From: Corynebacterium minutissimum
Lineage (GTDB): Bacteria > Actinomycetota > Actinomycetes > Mycobacteriales > Mycobacteriaceae
NCBI RefSeq assembly: GCF_000805675.1
Contig: NZ_JSEF01000020.1
Location: forward strand, 1 to 32,155
Reading direction: 5' to 3'
Length of the DNA: 32,155 nt
The notes under the pieces are model-generated. The model saw only the letters and a program-made list of their open reading frames with translations. It did no database searches and had not been told where the DNA came from. The position numbers and the translations under genes were made by a program. This document shows positions 15,901 to 24,981 of this stretch, in pieces (position 1 is the stretch's first letter; the number at the start of each line of letters is the position of its first letter).

Positions 15901-16656
15901 ATGGCAGGCCACTCCAAATGGGCAACGACAAAGCACAAGAAGGCGGCAAACGATGCCAAGCGCGGCAAAGAATTTGCCAAGCTGATTAAGAACATCGAGG
16001 TGGCGGCACGCACCGGCGGTGGCGATCCCGCTGCTAATCCGACCCTTGATGACATGATCAAGAAGGCCAAGAAGGCCTCTGTTCCTAATGACAACATCGA
16101 GCGCGCCCGCAAGCGCGGCTCTGGCGAAGAGGCCGGCGGTGCTGATTGGGAGAACGTTATGTATGAGGGCTACGGCCCGAATGGCGTCGCCATGCTCATC
16201 GAGTGCCTGACGGATAACCGCAACCGTGCGGCGACCGAGGTGCGCACCGCGATGACGAAGAACGGCGGCAACTTGGGCGAATCCGGCTCTGTGGCCTACA
16301 TGTTCTCCCGCATCGGCTTGGTCTACGTGGAAAAGGGCGAGCTTACGGAAGATGACATCCTCCTCGCCGTTCTGGAGGCAGGCGCGGAAGAGGTCAATGA
16401 TAACGGCGAGAAGTTCGAAATCACCTGCGCCCCCGGCGATATTACCGCCGTGCGTGAGGCGCTGGGTGAGGCAGACATCGAGGTTGATGACACCGATACC
16501 GACTTCCGCGCCTCCGTTGATGTCCCGCTGCAGGCAGACGATGCGCGCAAGATCTTCCGCCTTATCGATGCGCTCGAGGACTCCGACGACGTCCAGAACG
16601 TCTACACGAACATGGACTTGAGCGACGAGGTCCTCGCTGAGCTCGACGCCGATTAA
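15901..16656 (+). CDS. YebC/PmpR family protein
   Basis: A 251-residue protein with the family's three-domain layout. The N-terminus is [22 protein letters not shown], and the central part carries the [22 protein letters not shown] motif. Members were first described as transcription regulators, and some are now reported as translation factors that help ribosomes through difficult, for example proline-rich, stretches. The family also has a long-standing genomic link to ruvC, kept here despite the inserted minus-strand nitroreductase. An in-frame ATG at 15880 would add seven residues but lies upstream of the ribosome-binding site. The gene ends only 12 bases from the convergent nitroreductase, with no terminator between. 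Confidence 0.95.
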   Translation: MAGHSKWATTKHKKAANDAKRGKEFAKLIKNIEVAARTGGGDPAANPTLDDMIKKAKKASVPNDNIERARKRGSGEEAGGADWENVMYEGYGPNGVAMLIECLTDNRNRAATEVRTAMTKNGGNLGESGSVAYMFSRIGLVYVEKGELTEDDILLAVLEAGAEEVNDNGEKFEITCAPGDITAVREALGEADIEVDDTDTDFRASVDVPLQADDARKIFRLIDALEDSDDVQNVYTNMDLSDEVLAELDAD

Positions 16657-16668
16657 CCTCGGCGCTGA

Positions 16669-17367
16669 CTACTTCCTCAACTCTAGGCCGTCGATGCCGT
16701 GCACCGTCACGGTTTCGGACAGTGGTGCGCGGCCCGGATTGGTGTTGAAGATCGGGCTAGTCTCATCGGCCTTACCGAAGGTAATGGCGGTGACTAGCTT
16801 CTGGTCCTCATCCACGCCGAGGAACTCGCGGACGGTGGGCGCGAGCAACGACACCATTCCCTGCGGTACGCCGTGGTAGCCGTGTGCGGTCAGGGAGAGC
16901 AGGAAATTTTCCGCGTAAGTTCCCTGATCGAAGGAAGCACGGATGCGGTCGCCCAGGGGAGGGATGAACAGTAATGCGGTGTGGGGTGCGCCGAAGAATC
17001 GGAGATTTTCCCTGACGAATTCCTTGCGGCCCTCGGCGTCCTCGCGTGCGATGCCAATAAGGCCGTACATTTTTGCAGCCAAATGCTGGGAGCGCTGGGG
17101 GTGAATTCCCTCACCGTAGTCAATGGTGAAATCTGGGTTGAGGCCGTTGGTATCGAACTCCTTAATGAGCGCCGCGCTCAACTCCTTGAGTTTCTCGCCA
17201 CCGACGAGGTGGACGTTCCACGGCTGGGTGTTGGAGTTGGAGGGGGCGGATTGGGCGTCGATAAGCACCTGCTCAATGACCTCAACTGGGAGGGGCTCCG
17301 GCACGAACGCGCGCGGGGAGTGGCGGGAGCGGATGAAATCTGACAATTCTTGTGCATGTGTTGACAT
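16669..17367 (-). CDS. Nitroreductase-family FMN oxidoreductase
   Basis: A 232-residue flavoenzyme. The N-terminal RSRHSPRAFVPEPLP and SAPSNSNTQPWNVHLV form the usual FMN-binding pattern of the nitroreductase fold. Later QG(T)YAENFLLSLTAHGYHGVPQGM and the C-terminal ITFGKADE are also typical. Such enzymes use NAD(P)H to reduce nitro compounds, quinones or flavins; the native substrate is unknown. The start ATG 17367 is supported by -10 TACAGT (plus-strand 17375-17380) exactly seven bases upstream and -35 TTCGCT (17398-17403), so the transcript is probably leaderless. ATG 17394 and beyond are in frame but lie within the promoter. It is divergent from ruvC and seems an insertion into the yebC-ruvCAB order. 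Confidence 0.9.
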   Translation of the reverse strand: MSTHAQELSDFIRSRHSPRAFVPEPLPVEVIEQVLIDAQSAPSNSNTQPWNVHLVGGEKLKELSAALIKEFDTNGLNPDFTIDYGEGIHPQRSQHLAAKMYGLIGIAREDAEGRKEFVRENLRFFGAPHTALLFIPPLGDRIRASFDQGTYAENFLLSLTAHGYHGVPQGMVSLLAPTVREFLGVDEDQKLVTAITFGKADETSPIFNTNPGRAPLSETVTVHGIDGLELRK

Positions 17368-17471
17368 GCGGGCCACTGTACGCGCTCTAAACATGAGAGC
17401 GAACCGCGGTGGAGTGTGTAGAACACGTGTGTGTACACTAGCTCGTGGTAGCACACGTTAAGGAGGCCGCG
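17368..17471. promoter_or_regulatory. Divergent nitroreductase/ruvC promoter with a LexA-like box
   Basis: The minus-strand promoter is TTCGCT-17-TACAGT (17398-17403 and 17375-17380). On the plus strand TACACT (17434-17439) would serve ruvC. The 16-mer at 17419-17434 begins TAGAACA and matches the corynebacterial/Gram-positive SOS box TCGAACANNTGTTCGA at 10 of 14 defined positions, with a good left half and a poor right half. It touches the ruvC -10. LexA control of ruvCAB would make sense but is only suggested. Confidence 0.4.
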
Positions 17472-18086
17472 GTGAATTTGGAAGGCTTGCGCGTTATGGG
17501 TATTGACCCAGGTCTAACGCGTTGCGGTCTGTCCGTTGTCCAAGCAGGGCGCGGGCGCGCGGTCATCCCCATTGCCGTGGGAGTTGTGCGCACGCCCAGC
17601 GATAAGGATTTAGGAGAGCGTCTCCAGCGCCTGTCAGTGGCCGTGCGAGAGTGGATGGATGACTACCAGCCACAGGTGGTCGCTCTCGAGCGCGTATTCG
17701 AACGCGGTGAAGTCTCCACCGTCATGCAGACTGCCCATGCAGTGGGGGTTCTCGTCCTGGCGGCGGCCGAGCGAGACATCCCTGTGCACATGTACACCCC
17801 GTCTGAGGTGAAGAAGGCAGTGTCCGGAAACGGGCGCGCAGACAAGAAGCAGATGACTGCCATGATTACCCGTATCCTGGGGCTGAGTGAAGCTCCGAAG
17901 CCGGCGGACGCGGCCGATGCTTTGGCGCTAGCGGTGTGCCACTGTTGGCGCGCGCCGGCTTTGGCGTGGGTAAATGGCAGTGATCCCAGCGCCGGGGTAG
18001 GTGCCGGCGCGCGCACAAGCGGGGTACGGGGAACCTCGCCCCGCACAGCATCTGTTTCCCGTATGCCCTCAACCACTACGAAGTAA
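17472..18086 (+). CDS. ruvC: Holliday junction resolvase RuvC
   Basis: A 204-residue nuclease that cuts Holliday junctions after RuvAB branch migration. The acidic active site is visible: Asp12 in [10 protein letters not shown], Glu73 in [10 protein letters not shown], and Asp146/Asp149 in [15 protein letters not shown] 17472 is chosen because AAGGAGG lies five bases upstream (17460-17466); an earlier GTG at 17445 would place this site inside the gene. The C-terminal 40 residues after CHCWRAP form a low-complexity tail rich in Gly, Ser, Thr and Arg, longer than in typical RuvC. It is first in ruvC-ruvA-ruvB, nine bases before ruvA. Confidence 0.96.
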   Translation: MNLEGLRVMGIDPGLTRCGLSVVQAGRGRAVIPIAVGVVRTPSDKDLGERLQRLSVAVREWMDDYQPQVVALERVFERGEVSTVMQTAHAVGVLVLAAAERDIPVHMYTPSEVKKAVSGNGRADKKQMTAMITRILGLSEAPKPADAADALALAVCHCWRAPALAWVNGSDPSAGVGAGARTSGVRGTSPRTASVSRMPSTTTK

Positions 18087-18095
18087 GGAAAAGCC

Positions 18096-18701
18096 ATGAT
18101 TGCGTCCCTGCGCGGAACCGTCCTTGATATTCAGCTTGATTACGTCGTGCTCGAGTGCGCTGGTGTGGGCTATAAGGTGCTGGCTACGCCGACGACGTTG
18201 GGCACCCTTCAGCGTGGGGAAGAGGCCCACGTGATGACAACGTTGGTGGTCAAGGAAGATTCGATGACACTCTATGGCTTTACCAGCACTGATGATCGCG
18301 ATATGTTCCATGTGCTGCAGACAGTGTCTGGGCTGGGGCCGAAGCTGGCGCTGGCGGCCTTGTCGGTGATGGGGGCTGGGGATTTGGCGCAGGCGATTGC
18401 GGGGGAGGAGTCCGCGCGCTTGCAAAAGATTCCGGGCGTGGGCAAGCGCATGGCGCAACGCCTCGTGCTGGAGCTCAAGGACAAGGTGTCAGGTTTTGCC
18501 CCGGCGCTTTCCGACGTCCCACCGGCCACCCCCACAGCCACCGGACCCGTTGTGGACGATGTTGTCGAAGCCCTGGTGGGCCTTGGCTTTAGCGACAAGG
18601 CCGCACGTCCCGTTGTGGAGGCCGTGGCTGCGGAGCAGCCTGATGCGGCGACACCGGTTGTGTTGCGTGCAGCGCTGAGCCAGCTGGGCGCGAAGAAGTA
18701 G
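18096..18701 (+). CDS. ruvA: Holliday junction branch-migration protein RuvA
   Basis: A 201-residue DNA-binding subunit that holds the four-way junction as a tetramer and loads RuvB. Domain I (OB fold) starts [20 protein letters not shown]; domain II has the helix-hairpin-helix motifs [13 protein letters not shown] and [17 protein letters not shown] Pro/Ala/Thr-rich linker leads to the C-terminal three-helix RuvB-contacting domain ([14 protein letters not shown]). AAGGAAAAG precedes the ATG. Length and order are normal. Confidence 0.97.
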   Translation: MIASLRGTVLDIQLDYVVLECAGVGYKVLATPTTLGTLQRGEEAHVMTTLVVKEDSMTLYGFTSTDDRDMFHVLQTVSGLGPKLALAALSVMGAGDLAQAIAGEESARLQKIPGVGKRMAQRLVLELKDKVSGFAPALSDVPPATPTATGPVVDDVVEALVGLGFSDKAARPVVEAVAAEQPDAATPVVLRAALSQLGAKK

Positions 18702-18714
18702 GAGAGCGGCTGTT

Positions 18715-19800
18715 ATGTCTGATGTAGAACGCACTGAATTCAAGCTCCCTGACGGGATGAGTTTGTCTGCCCCACCGCAGCGCAACCAAGATGTTGATGC
18801 GACGGAGCAGCAGGGAGAGCACGACATTGAACGCTCCCTGCGGCCGAAGTCTCTTGACGAGTTCATTGGTCAGCCCAAAGTGCGTGAACAGCTCTCGCTC
18901 GTGCTCAACGGCGCGAAGAACCGCGGGGTAACCCCGGACCATGTGCTGCTTTCTGGGCCGCCGGGTCTGGGGAAGACGACCATGGCGATGATTATTGCCC
19001 AAGAATTGGGTACGTCTTTGCGCATGACGTCTGGTCCGGCGCTGGAACGCGCGGGAGATTTGGCAGCGATGCTGTCGAATTTGATGGAAGGCGATGTCCT
19101 TTTTATCGACGAGATCCACCGCATCGCGCGGCCCGCAGAGGAAATGCTCTACATGGCCATGGAGGATTTTCGCATCGATGTCATCGTGGGTAAAGGCCCC
19201 GGTGCTACGTCGATTCCTTTGGAGATCCCGCCATTCACCTTGGTAGGTGCCACGACGCGTGCCGGAATGCTCACCGGCCCGTTGCGTGACCGTTTCGGCT
19301 TTACCGCACAGATGGAGTACTACGACACCGCGGATTTGACCAAGGTCATTACGCGCGCGGCGACCATCCTCGATGTCGATATTGACCCGGATGCCGCCGT
19401 GGAGATTGGATCTCGCTCTCGCGGTACCCCGCGCATTGCGAACCGTTTGCTGCGTCGTGTACGTGACTATGCCGAGGTGAACGGCGACGGTCATATCGAT
19501 GTTGCGGCGGCGCAGGGAGCGCTGAAGGTCTTCGATGTAGATGAGCGCGGCCTCGATCGGCTCGACCGCGCCGTCCTCGAAGCCCTCATCAAAGGCCACG
19601 GCGGCGGGCCCGTCGGTGTTAATACCTTGGCTATCGCGGTGGGTGAGGAACCATCCACGGTGGAGGAGGTCTGTGAGCCCTATCTCGTGCGCGCTGGCAT
19701 GGTGTCCCGCACCGGACGTGGCCGTGTTGCCACCGCAGCGGCGTGGCAGCATCTTGGCCTTGAAGCACCGGACGGAGCGCTCGGCGGCGGGCTGTTCTAA
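18715..19800 (+). CDS. ruvB: Holliday junction helicase motor RuvB
   Basis: A 361-residue AAA+ ATPase that drives branch migration with RuvA. Walker A is GPPGLGKTT (81-89), Walker B is FIDEIH (130-135), sensor 1 is in LVGATTRAG, and the arginine finger lies in [11 protein letters not shown]-terminal winged helix follows (about 285-361). The N-terminal 40 residues, rich in Gln, Asp and Glu, are an extension common in actinobacteria. AGGAGAG precedes the ATG, 13 bases after ruvA. Confidence 0.97.
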   Translation: MSDVERTEFKLPDGMSLSAPPQRNQDVDATEQQGEHDIERSLRPKSLDEFIGQPKVREQLSLVLNGAKNRGVTPDHVLLSGPPGLGKTTMAMIIAQELGTSLRMTSGPALERAGDLAAMLSNLMEGDVLFIDEIHRIARPAEEMLYMAMEDFRIDVIVGKGPGATSIPLEIPPFTLVGATTRAGMLTGPLRDRFGFTAQMEYYDTADLTKVITRAATILDVDIDPDAAVEIGSRSRGTPRIANRLLRRVRDYAEVNGDGHIDVAAAQGALKVFDVDERGLDRLDRAVLEALIKGHGGGPVGVNTLAIAVGEEPSTVEEVCEPYLVRAGMVSRTGRGRVATAAAWQHLGLEAPDGALGGGLF

Positions 19801-19831
19801 TTGGCCCGTCAGGCAGGGTTTCTGGCACACT
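19801..19831 (+). promoter_or_regulatory. Putative leaderless promoter of yajC
   Basis: TTGGCC (19801-19806) and CACACT (19826-19831) are 19 bases apart. The -10 ends eight bases before the yajC ATG, and there is no Shine-Dalgarno sequence, so the message may start at the ATG. The promoter would separate yajC-secDF from ruvCAB. CACACT is an imperfect -10. Confidence 0.4.
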
Positions 19832-19839
19832 AGCCACTT

Positions 19840-20172
19840 ATGAATGGTACTCAACTAGTTCTTCTTCTCGTCCTCGCTGTCCTCGTCATCCTGCCGAGCT
19901 TCATGACCATGCGCGCACAGCGCAAGCGTCAGAACCAGATGAAGGAGCTGCAGTCTTCCCTGACTCCCGGCCAGAACGTCATTACGGCAGGTGGCCTGCA
20001 CGGGACGGTCGTCGAGAAGCATGGCGAGCAGATTGATCTGCGTGTCAAAGACGGCACCGTCATGACCTTCGACACTATGGCAATTGTGCGGTCTGCCGAT
20101 GCCATCGGGGGAGTTGCGGAGACCGATGTGACGGCCGACGACGACAACGACGAGCGCTTCCCCAGGCTCTAA
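19840..20172 (+). CDS. yajC: Preprotein translocase subunit YajC
   Basis: A 110-residue single-span membrane protein. The N-terminal helix (about 3-22, LVLLLVLAVLVILPSFMTMRAQRK) is followed by the standard YajC domain with LTPGQNVITAGGLHGTVVEK. YajC associates with SecD and SecF beside the SecYEG channel. The start ATG 19840 has no ribosome-binding site but a -10-like box just upstream. A 162-base gap with unusual RNA structure separates it from secD. Confidence 0.93.
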   Translation: MNGTQLVLLLVLAVLVILPSFMTMRAQRKRQNQMKELQSSLTPGQNVITAGGLHGTVVEKHGEQIDLRVKDGTVMTFDTMAIVRSADAIGGVAETDVTADDDNDERFPRL

Positions 20173-20213
20173 ATTTAGTTGCGCTCGTCACATCGCGGGC
20201 GCCTCACCTTAAG

Positions 20214-20292
20214 GCTGTTAAGGAAAACAGCAGTCCATGACGTACGATGATGGACTGTGCTTTAGTCATGGTGCGTTCATCGACGCCATGAC
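20214..20292 (+). promoter_or_regulatory. Three-hairpin leader upstream of secD
   Basis: Three perfect stems lie in tandem. GCTGTT (20214-20219) pairs with AACAGC (20226-20231), and its loop is AAGGAA. CAGTCCAT (20231-20238) pairs with ATGGACTG (20250-20257). GTCATGG (20265-20271) pairs with CCATGAC (20286-20292). None is followed by a T run, so they are not ordinary terminators. The first loop displays a Shine-Dalgarno-like sequence, and the second stem contains an ATG that opens a 22-codon reading frame. This resembles a translation-controlled leader, but function is inference. Stems 1 and 2 share base 20231, so they may compete. Confidence 0.5.
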
Positions 20293-20305
20293 CTTTGAGT
20301 TTTAG
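20237..20305 (+). CDS. Possible 22-codon leader ORF before secD
   Basis: ATG 20237 to TAG 20303-20305 reads MTYDDGLCFSHG... and ends ...IDAMTFEF. AAGGA (20220-20224) lies 12 bases upstream, a little far but usable. The stop is 29 bases before the secD GTG. The peptide has no signal sequence and matches no family I know. Small sensor peptides upstream of Sec accessory genes are known elsewhere (VemP in Vibrio), but there is no sequence likeness. It may be chance in a structured leader. Confidence 0.25.
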   Translation: MTYDDGLCFSHGAFIDAMTFEF

Positions 20306-20334
20306 CCCTGTTCCTCACAACACAGGAGATCTTT

Positions 20335-22230
20335 GTGTCCGCATCGAAACGTGGCGGTGTCAACACCAGCCAACGACAATGGCCCAAGCGCGCGCTGGCG
20401 CTCTTCGCGCTCATTGTCATCCTGATTTATGCCCTCATCTTCTTGACCGGCAACAAGTCGGCCACACCTAAGTTGGGTATTGACCTGCAGGGCGGTACCC
20501 GAGTGACTCTGGTGCCCCAGGGTGAGGAACCAACCCAAGAGCAGCTGCAGCAAGCGCGCACCATTTTGGAGCAGCGTGTAAACGGCATGGGTGTTTCTGG
20601 TTCTGAGGTCGTTATTAACGGCTCCACCCTGGTTATTACCGTGCCGGGTGAAGATGCTTCCCAGGCCCAGGCAGTGGGCCAGACCTCCCAGCTTCTCTTC
20701 CGCACGGTAGGCGAGCAGCCGATGCCAGACCTGGGGAAGCTGGAGAAGACGATGACGGACATGGCCAACCGCTGGGTCAAGTACGGCATTTCTACCCCGG
20801 AGCACGCCAATGAGGCGCTGGCATCCATTCACGAGGCACTCAACTCCGCAAACGACCCTGCCGCAGAGGGCGAGGACGCTAAGAAAAAGGACGATAAGAA
20901 GTCCAAGGCTCCTACCGTGACTGAGAAGCCGCTGCCGGAGCCGGCCAACTCCGTCGAGGAGACCGAGCGCCGCGAAAAGGTCAACGACGTGCTCCTCAAG
21001 GACCGTCAGTCGGAGGACCCCACCGCACAGACTGCGGCACTGGGCCTGATGTCCTGTGACGCCGAGACGGACCCGCTGGCTGGAACCGATGACCCGGCCA
21101 AGCCGCTCGTGGCCTGTGACTACTCCAATCAGCAGCCCTACCTGTTGAACCCCGCCCCGCTTCTCGACGGCATCACGGACCCCAACGGCACCCGCCTGAC
21201 CGGTAACGAGATTGATACGGACGCCCCTATTACTGGTGGTCTTAACCCGCAGACCGGTCAGATGGAGATCGGCTTTGCCTTCAAGACGGGTACCGGTCCC
21301 AACGGTTCCCAAACCTGGGCCACCCTGACTCAGGAGAACCTGCACAAGCAGGTCGCTATCACTCTGGACTCCGCTGTGATTTCTGCCCCGGTTATCCAGG
21401 GCCCAACCCCGGTGGGCTCAGCTACCTCGATTACTGGTGACTTCAGCCAGGAGGAAGCCCAGAGTCTCGCGAACAACCTTCGCTACGGTGCGCTGCCGCT
21501 GTCCTTTACCGGCGCTAATGGCGAGTCCGGCGGAACGGTCGAGACGGTGCCGCCATCACTGGGTAAGGCCGCACTCGAAGCTGCCCTCATCGCCGGCATC
21601 GTTGGCTTTATCCTCGTTGCTGCCTACGCCATCTACTACTTCCGCGCCCTGTCCTGGGTATCGCTCTTCCTGCTTGTCGTTACGGGCGTGCTGACCTACG
21701 GCGCCCTGGTTCTCCTGGGTCGCTGGATTGGCTACTCCCTTGACTTGTCCGGCATGGCTGGTCTGGTCATCGGTATTGGCGCGACAGCCGACTCCTTCGT
21801 GGTTTACTACGAACGCATTAAGGATGAGTTGCTGGAAGGCCGCACGTTCCGTTCCGCTACCCGTACCGCGTGGGAGCGTTCGCGCTCGACGATTGTCACC
21901 GGTAATGCCGTGACACTCATCGGTGCGGTCGTGGTCTACTTCCTGGCTATCGGTGAGGTCAAGGGCTTCGCCTTCACGATGGGTCTGACCACCGTCTTCG
22001 ACCTCCTCGTGTCCTTCCTGGTCATGGCGCCGATTATGCAGATTGTCGGCCGCCGCCCGGTGTATGCGAAGCCCTCCATGAATGGCCTGGGCGGCATCTA
22101 CAACCTGGTCGAGGAACGCCGGGAGCGCGGCTACTACGCCAAGAAGACGGAGAAGGCCGAAGCTAGCGCTGAGGATGCTCAGGGGAGCGTCGCCAAGCCC
22201 ATTGCGACTGCTACGGACGAGGAGAAATAA
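20335..22230 (+). CDS. secD: Protein translocase subunit SecD
   Basis: A 631-residue RND-like membrane protein that, with SecF, uses the proton gradient to pull exported proteins out of the Sec channel. An N-terminal helix (about 20-38) is followed by LGIDLQGGTRVTL, the P1 head domain, and then a large external domain. Six C-terminal helices begin near residue 415 and include the conserved GMAGLVIGIGATADSFVVYYERIKDE region (in two parts). The GTG start has AGGAG (20324-20328) six bases upstream. An acidic-basic low-complexity insertion (about 180-205, KKKDDKKSK) and two paired-Cys segments (MSCDAE, VACDYS) lie in the head. The gene is three bases before secF. Confidence 0.96.
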   Translation: MSASKRGGVNTSQRQWPKRALALFALIVILIYALIFLTGNKSATPKLGIDLQGGTRVTLVPQGEEPTQEQLQQARTILEQRVNGMGVSGSEVVINGSTLVITVPGEDASQAQAVGQTSQLLFRTVGEQPMPDLGKLEKTMTDMANRWVKYGISTPEHANEALASIHEALNSANDPAAEGEDAKKKDDKKSKAPTVTEKPLPEPANSVEETERREKVNDVLLKDRQSEDPTAQTAALGLMSCDAETDPLAGTDDPAKPLVACDYSNQQPYLLNPAPLLDGITDPNGTRLTGNEIDTDAPITGGLNPQTGQMEIGFAFKTGTGPNGSQTWATLTQENLHKQVAITLDSAVISAPVIQGPTPVGSATSITGDFSQEEAQSLANNLRYGALPLSFTGANGESGGTVETVPPSLGKAALEAALIAGIVGFILVAAYAIYYFRALSWVSLFLLVVTGVLTYGALVLLGRWIGYSLDLSGMAGLVIGIGATADSFVVYYERIKDELLEGRTFRSATRTAWERSRSTIVTGNAVTLIGAVVVYFLAIGEVKGFAFTMGLTTVFDLLVSFLVMAPIMQIVGRRPVYAKPSMNGLGGIYNLVEERRERGYYAKKTEKAEASAEDAQGSVAKPIATATDEEK

Positions 22231-22233
22231 ACC

Positions 22234-23364
22234 ATGGCTGTCGATACCACCACCCGCAAGATTTCCCGCATGGACCGCCTCTACGAGGACGAGGGCGGAT
22301 TCGATTTCGTTGGTCGCTCCAAGACCTGGTACACCATCGCCGGTGTTCTTCTCATCGCCTCGATTCTGGCGATTGCCATCCGCGGCTTTACCCTCTCCCT
22401 CGATTTTGAGGGCGGCACTAAGCTCTCTATGCCGGCAGGCGACCTCACCACCGAGCAGATTGAAGAGACCTTTACCGAGGCCACCGGCATCGAGCCAGAG
22501 CTGGTGCAGATTGTCGGCGCGGGTTCCTCCGAAACCCTCGAGGTCACCTCGGAGCGTCTCTCCGCAGAAGAGGTGAATCAGGCGCGCCAAGCCATCTTTG
22601 AAAAGTTCCAGGTCGAAGATGAAAACGGCACGCCCAGCCCCGATGCCATTGGTTCCTCCACTGTCTCGGAATCCTGGGGCTCGTCGATTACCCAGCGCAT
22701 GATCATCGCTATGCTCGTTTTCTTCGTCGTGGCAACCATTTACGTAGCCGTTCGCCTGCAGCGCGATATGGCTTTTGCCGCCATTCTCGCGCTCATCTTT
22801 GACGGTGTCTTTATCGCCGGTATTTACGCCCTCTTCGGCTTTGAGGTCTCCCCGGCGGTCATTATTGGTCTGCTGACCGTGCTGACCTTCTCCCTTTATG
22901 ACTCCGTCATCGTCTTTGACAAGGTGGACGAGAATACAACCGGCCTAGAAGGCCAGCGCTCTAAGACCTATTCCGAGCTCACCAACCTGGCCATTAACCA
23001 AACGGTGATGCGCTCGATTTCGACGTCCGTGATTTCCGCACTGCCCATCATCGCGCTCTTCATCGTCGCCATCTGGCTGATGGGTATCGGCACGTTGCGC
23101 GACCTCGCGCTGATTCAGTTCATCGGTGTCATCGAGGGTATTTTCTCCTCCATCTTCTTTGCGACGACCTTGCTGGTGACTTTGGCTAACAAGCGCAAGA
23201 GCGTGAAGAAGCACAACGAGGCTGTCGCAGCATACCGTGCAGAGGGCTCGCGCGTCTCTGACGCTTCCGGGGAGAAACCTCTTCGGACCGTGGCGTCGCC
23301 AGCAGCGGCAGCGCAGCCCCGTACCGAGGAGTCTGGCGGCGCCTCGTGGCGCCCCGGGCGCTAA
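22234..23364 (+). CDS. secF: Protein translocase subunit SecF
   Basis: A 376-residue partner of SecD with six helices. The N-terminus has the SecF feature FDFVGRSKTWYTIAG, then LSLDFEGGTKLSM. The second half carries VIIGLLTVLTFSLYDSVIVFDKVDEN and the conserved ATIYVAVRLQRD...AAILALIFDGV stretch. Its last 60 residues form a charged, Ala/Pro-rich cytosolic tail. The ATG sits three bases after secD, so the two are translationally linked, and three bases before the next gene. Confidence 0.96.
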   Translation: MAVDTTTRKISRMDRLYEDEGGFDFVGRSKTWYTIAGVLLIASILAIAIRGFTLSLDFEGGTKLSMPAGDLTTEQIEETFTEATGIEPELVQIVGAGSSETLEVTSERLSAEEVNQARQAIFEKFQVEDENGTPSPDAIGSSTVSESWGSSITQRMIIAMLVFFVVATIYVAVRLQRDMAFAAILALIFDGVFIAGIYALFGFEVSPAVIIGLLTVLTFSLYDSVIVFDKVDENTTGLEGQRSKTYSELTNLAINQTVMRSISTSVISALPIIALFIVAIWLMGIGTLRDLALIQFIGVIEGIFSSIFFATTLLVTLANKRKSVKKHNEAVAAYRAEGSRVSDASGEKPLRTVASPAAAAQPRTEESGGASWRPGR

Positions 23365-23367
23365 GCC

Positions 23368-24981
23368 ATGCGTCGCTCATTAGGGGCGGCACTGCTCGCA
23401 GTAGCAGTAACCGCCTCCGCATGCGGGGAAGGCCGGGACGTAGCGCTTGACGACGTCCCCCCACCCCCCTCCTTCGGCCTCCTTACCGATGCGCGCCTAG
23501 CCAGCACCAACGCGGCAACGCCATGGGGTGAGGCCATGGGCGCCCCGCAGCTAGCTAGCCGCATATATCCAGCGATGTACGTCCCCGGGCCCGCCGGCCA
23601 AATGGTCCCGAACTCCGATCTCATCCACGCTGAGTTCTACTCCGCAGATGCGGAGCACCCAGGCGCTCATGTGGACTTTAAGATCACCGATCAGGCGCAC
23701 TTCTCTGATGGTGTTCCGGTCACGTGCGACGATTACTTGTTGTCCTATACCGCGGGCCTGCTCAGCCAGACCTTCGGATCCCACCTGCCTTTGGTGGGGG
23801 ATATCGCCGCGCTGGAGTGCGCGCCGGAGTCAAAGGAATTCACGGTTTGGTTCAACCCTGATTCTGGGTCGCGCTGGCGGTATCTTTTTGGCCCCGGCAC
23901 CGTTCTTCCCGCACATGCCATTGCGCAGCGCTCGCAGATGAGTGTGGAAGAACTCAACGCAGCATTGCATGCACAGGATCCGTCGATGCTCGAGCAGGTG
24001 GCCCAGACCTGGCGCGACGGTTTTTCCACCGAACCCGGGCACTTTGACCGCGAGTTGCAGGTGTCCTTTGGCCCTTATGTCATTGACCGCGTCGAAGACT
24101 CAGGCGCCATCGTGCTGAAGGCCAATGACTCCTATTATGGCGACAAGCCGGAGCTCGACGAAGTCGTGGTGTGGCCCGACACTGCCGACGCCACCGCGCT
24201 TCTCGAGTCCGAAGAACTACGCGTTGCCGAATCTCACCTCAAGGAACCGTCCTGGTTGGACCGCAATGCCGAAGGTAATCCCTTCGACGTCACCCCGGTA
24301 GCTGGGAGCCTTACCGATACCTTCACCTTCTCCGACGCTGGACTCTTTTCCCAACCGTGGGCACGCCAGGCCTTTGCTGCCTGCGTGGATACCGAGCGCT
24401 TGGCGGATGCAGCCAGCCTGCAGTCGGGCGTGGAGGTTCCCGCGGTCCACGTTCGCTCCGTACCGCACGATGACCCGGTGGCGGCGCAGATGGCGTCGAT
24501 AAGCAGGGTGCCCATTGAGCCAGCTGTAGCAAGCGGTCTGGCAGGGACCACCATCGGCGTGGGATATCTGGCACCCAATCCTCGGTACGAGGCCATGCTG
24601 GAGGAACTCCGTGCAGTGTGCGAGCCCTCTGGAATTACCATCGAGGATCGCTCCGGAGATCGTGTCACCCGCGCGGATCTTGCCGCTGACCCCACCACGG
24701 GGCTTCCCGGCATCGACGTCTACTTAGGGCCCGTGGACCCGCTGCGCGAATACCCGGCCCCAACCTCCAGCGTGAAGAATTCGCGTGCCTTGCGCGAGTT
24801 GGAGCAACAACTCTGGGAAGAGTTGCCGTCGATCCCGGTATCAGCTCAGCCTCGGAGTTTCATCGTTGACCGCGCTGTGACGGGCGTGGTGCCCTACACT
24901 GGCCCTGCCGGCATCGGGTGGAATCTCGACCGCTGGAGTGATATCCGTAACCAAGAAACCGAAGCAAAGGAAGAGTCGTGA
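23368..24981 (+). CDS. Oligopeptide-type (SBP family 5) substrate-binding lipoprotein
   Basis: A 537-residue lipoprotein with a signal peptide ending ASAC (Cys19). The body fits the family 5 binding proteins of ABC importers (DppA/OppA-like). It has a weak opening domain, [17 protein letters not shown] (the typical F.DG.P.TA.D....), [46 protein letters not shown], and a late SIPV...RSFIVD. No permease or ATPase gene is adjacent. The equivalent mycobacterial gene at this place (Rv2585c, between secF and apt) is likewise an orphan lipoprotein. Its partner transporter must be elsewhere, or it has another role. It is tightly packed: three bases after secF, four-base overlap with apt. Confidence 0.88.
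   Translation: MRRSLGAALLAVAVTASACGEGRDVALDDVPPPPSFGLLTDARLASTNAATPWGEAMGAPQLASRIYPAMYVPGPAGQMVPNSDLIHAEFYSADAEHPGAHVDFKITDQAHFSDGVPVTCDDYLLSYTAGLLSQTFGSHLPLVGDIAALECAPESKEFTVWFNPDSGSRWRYLFGPGTVLPAHAIAQRSQMSVEELNAALHAQDPSMLEQVAQTWRDGFSTEPGHFDRELQVSFGPYVIDRVEDSGAIVLKANDSYYGDKPELDEVVVWPDTADATALLESEELRVAESHLKEPSWLDRNAEGNPFDVTPVAGSLTDTFTFSDAGLFSQPWARQAFAACVDTERLADAASLQSGVEVPAVHVRSVPHDDPVAAQMASISRVPIEPAVASGLAGTTIGVGYLAPNPRYEAMLEELRAVCEPSGITIEDRSGDRVTRADLAADPTTGLPGIDVYLGPVDPLREYPAPTSSVKNSRALRELEQQLWEELPSIPVSAQPRSFIVDRAVTGVVPYTGPAGIGWNLDRWSDIRNQETEAKEES

Noticed and set aside
17372..17454. A longer nitroreductase start upstream of 17367
   Set aside because: The added codons cover the -10 and -35 boxes and do not resemble the family's N-terminus.
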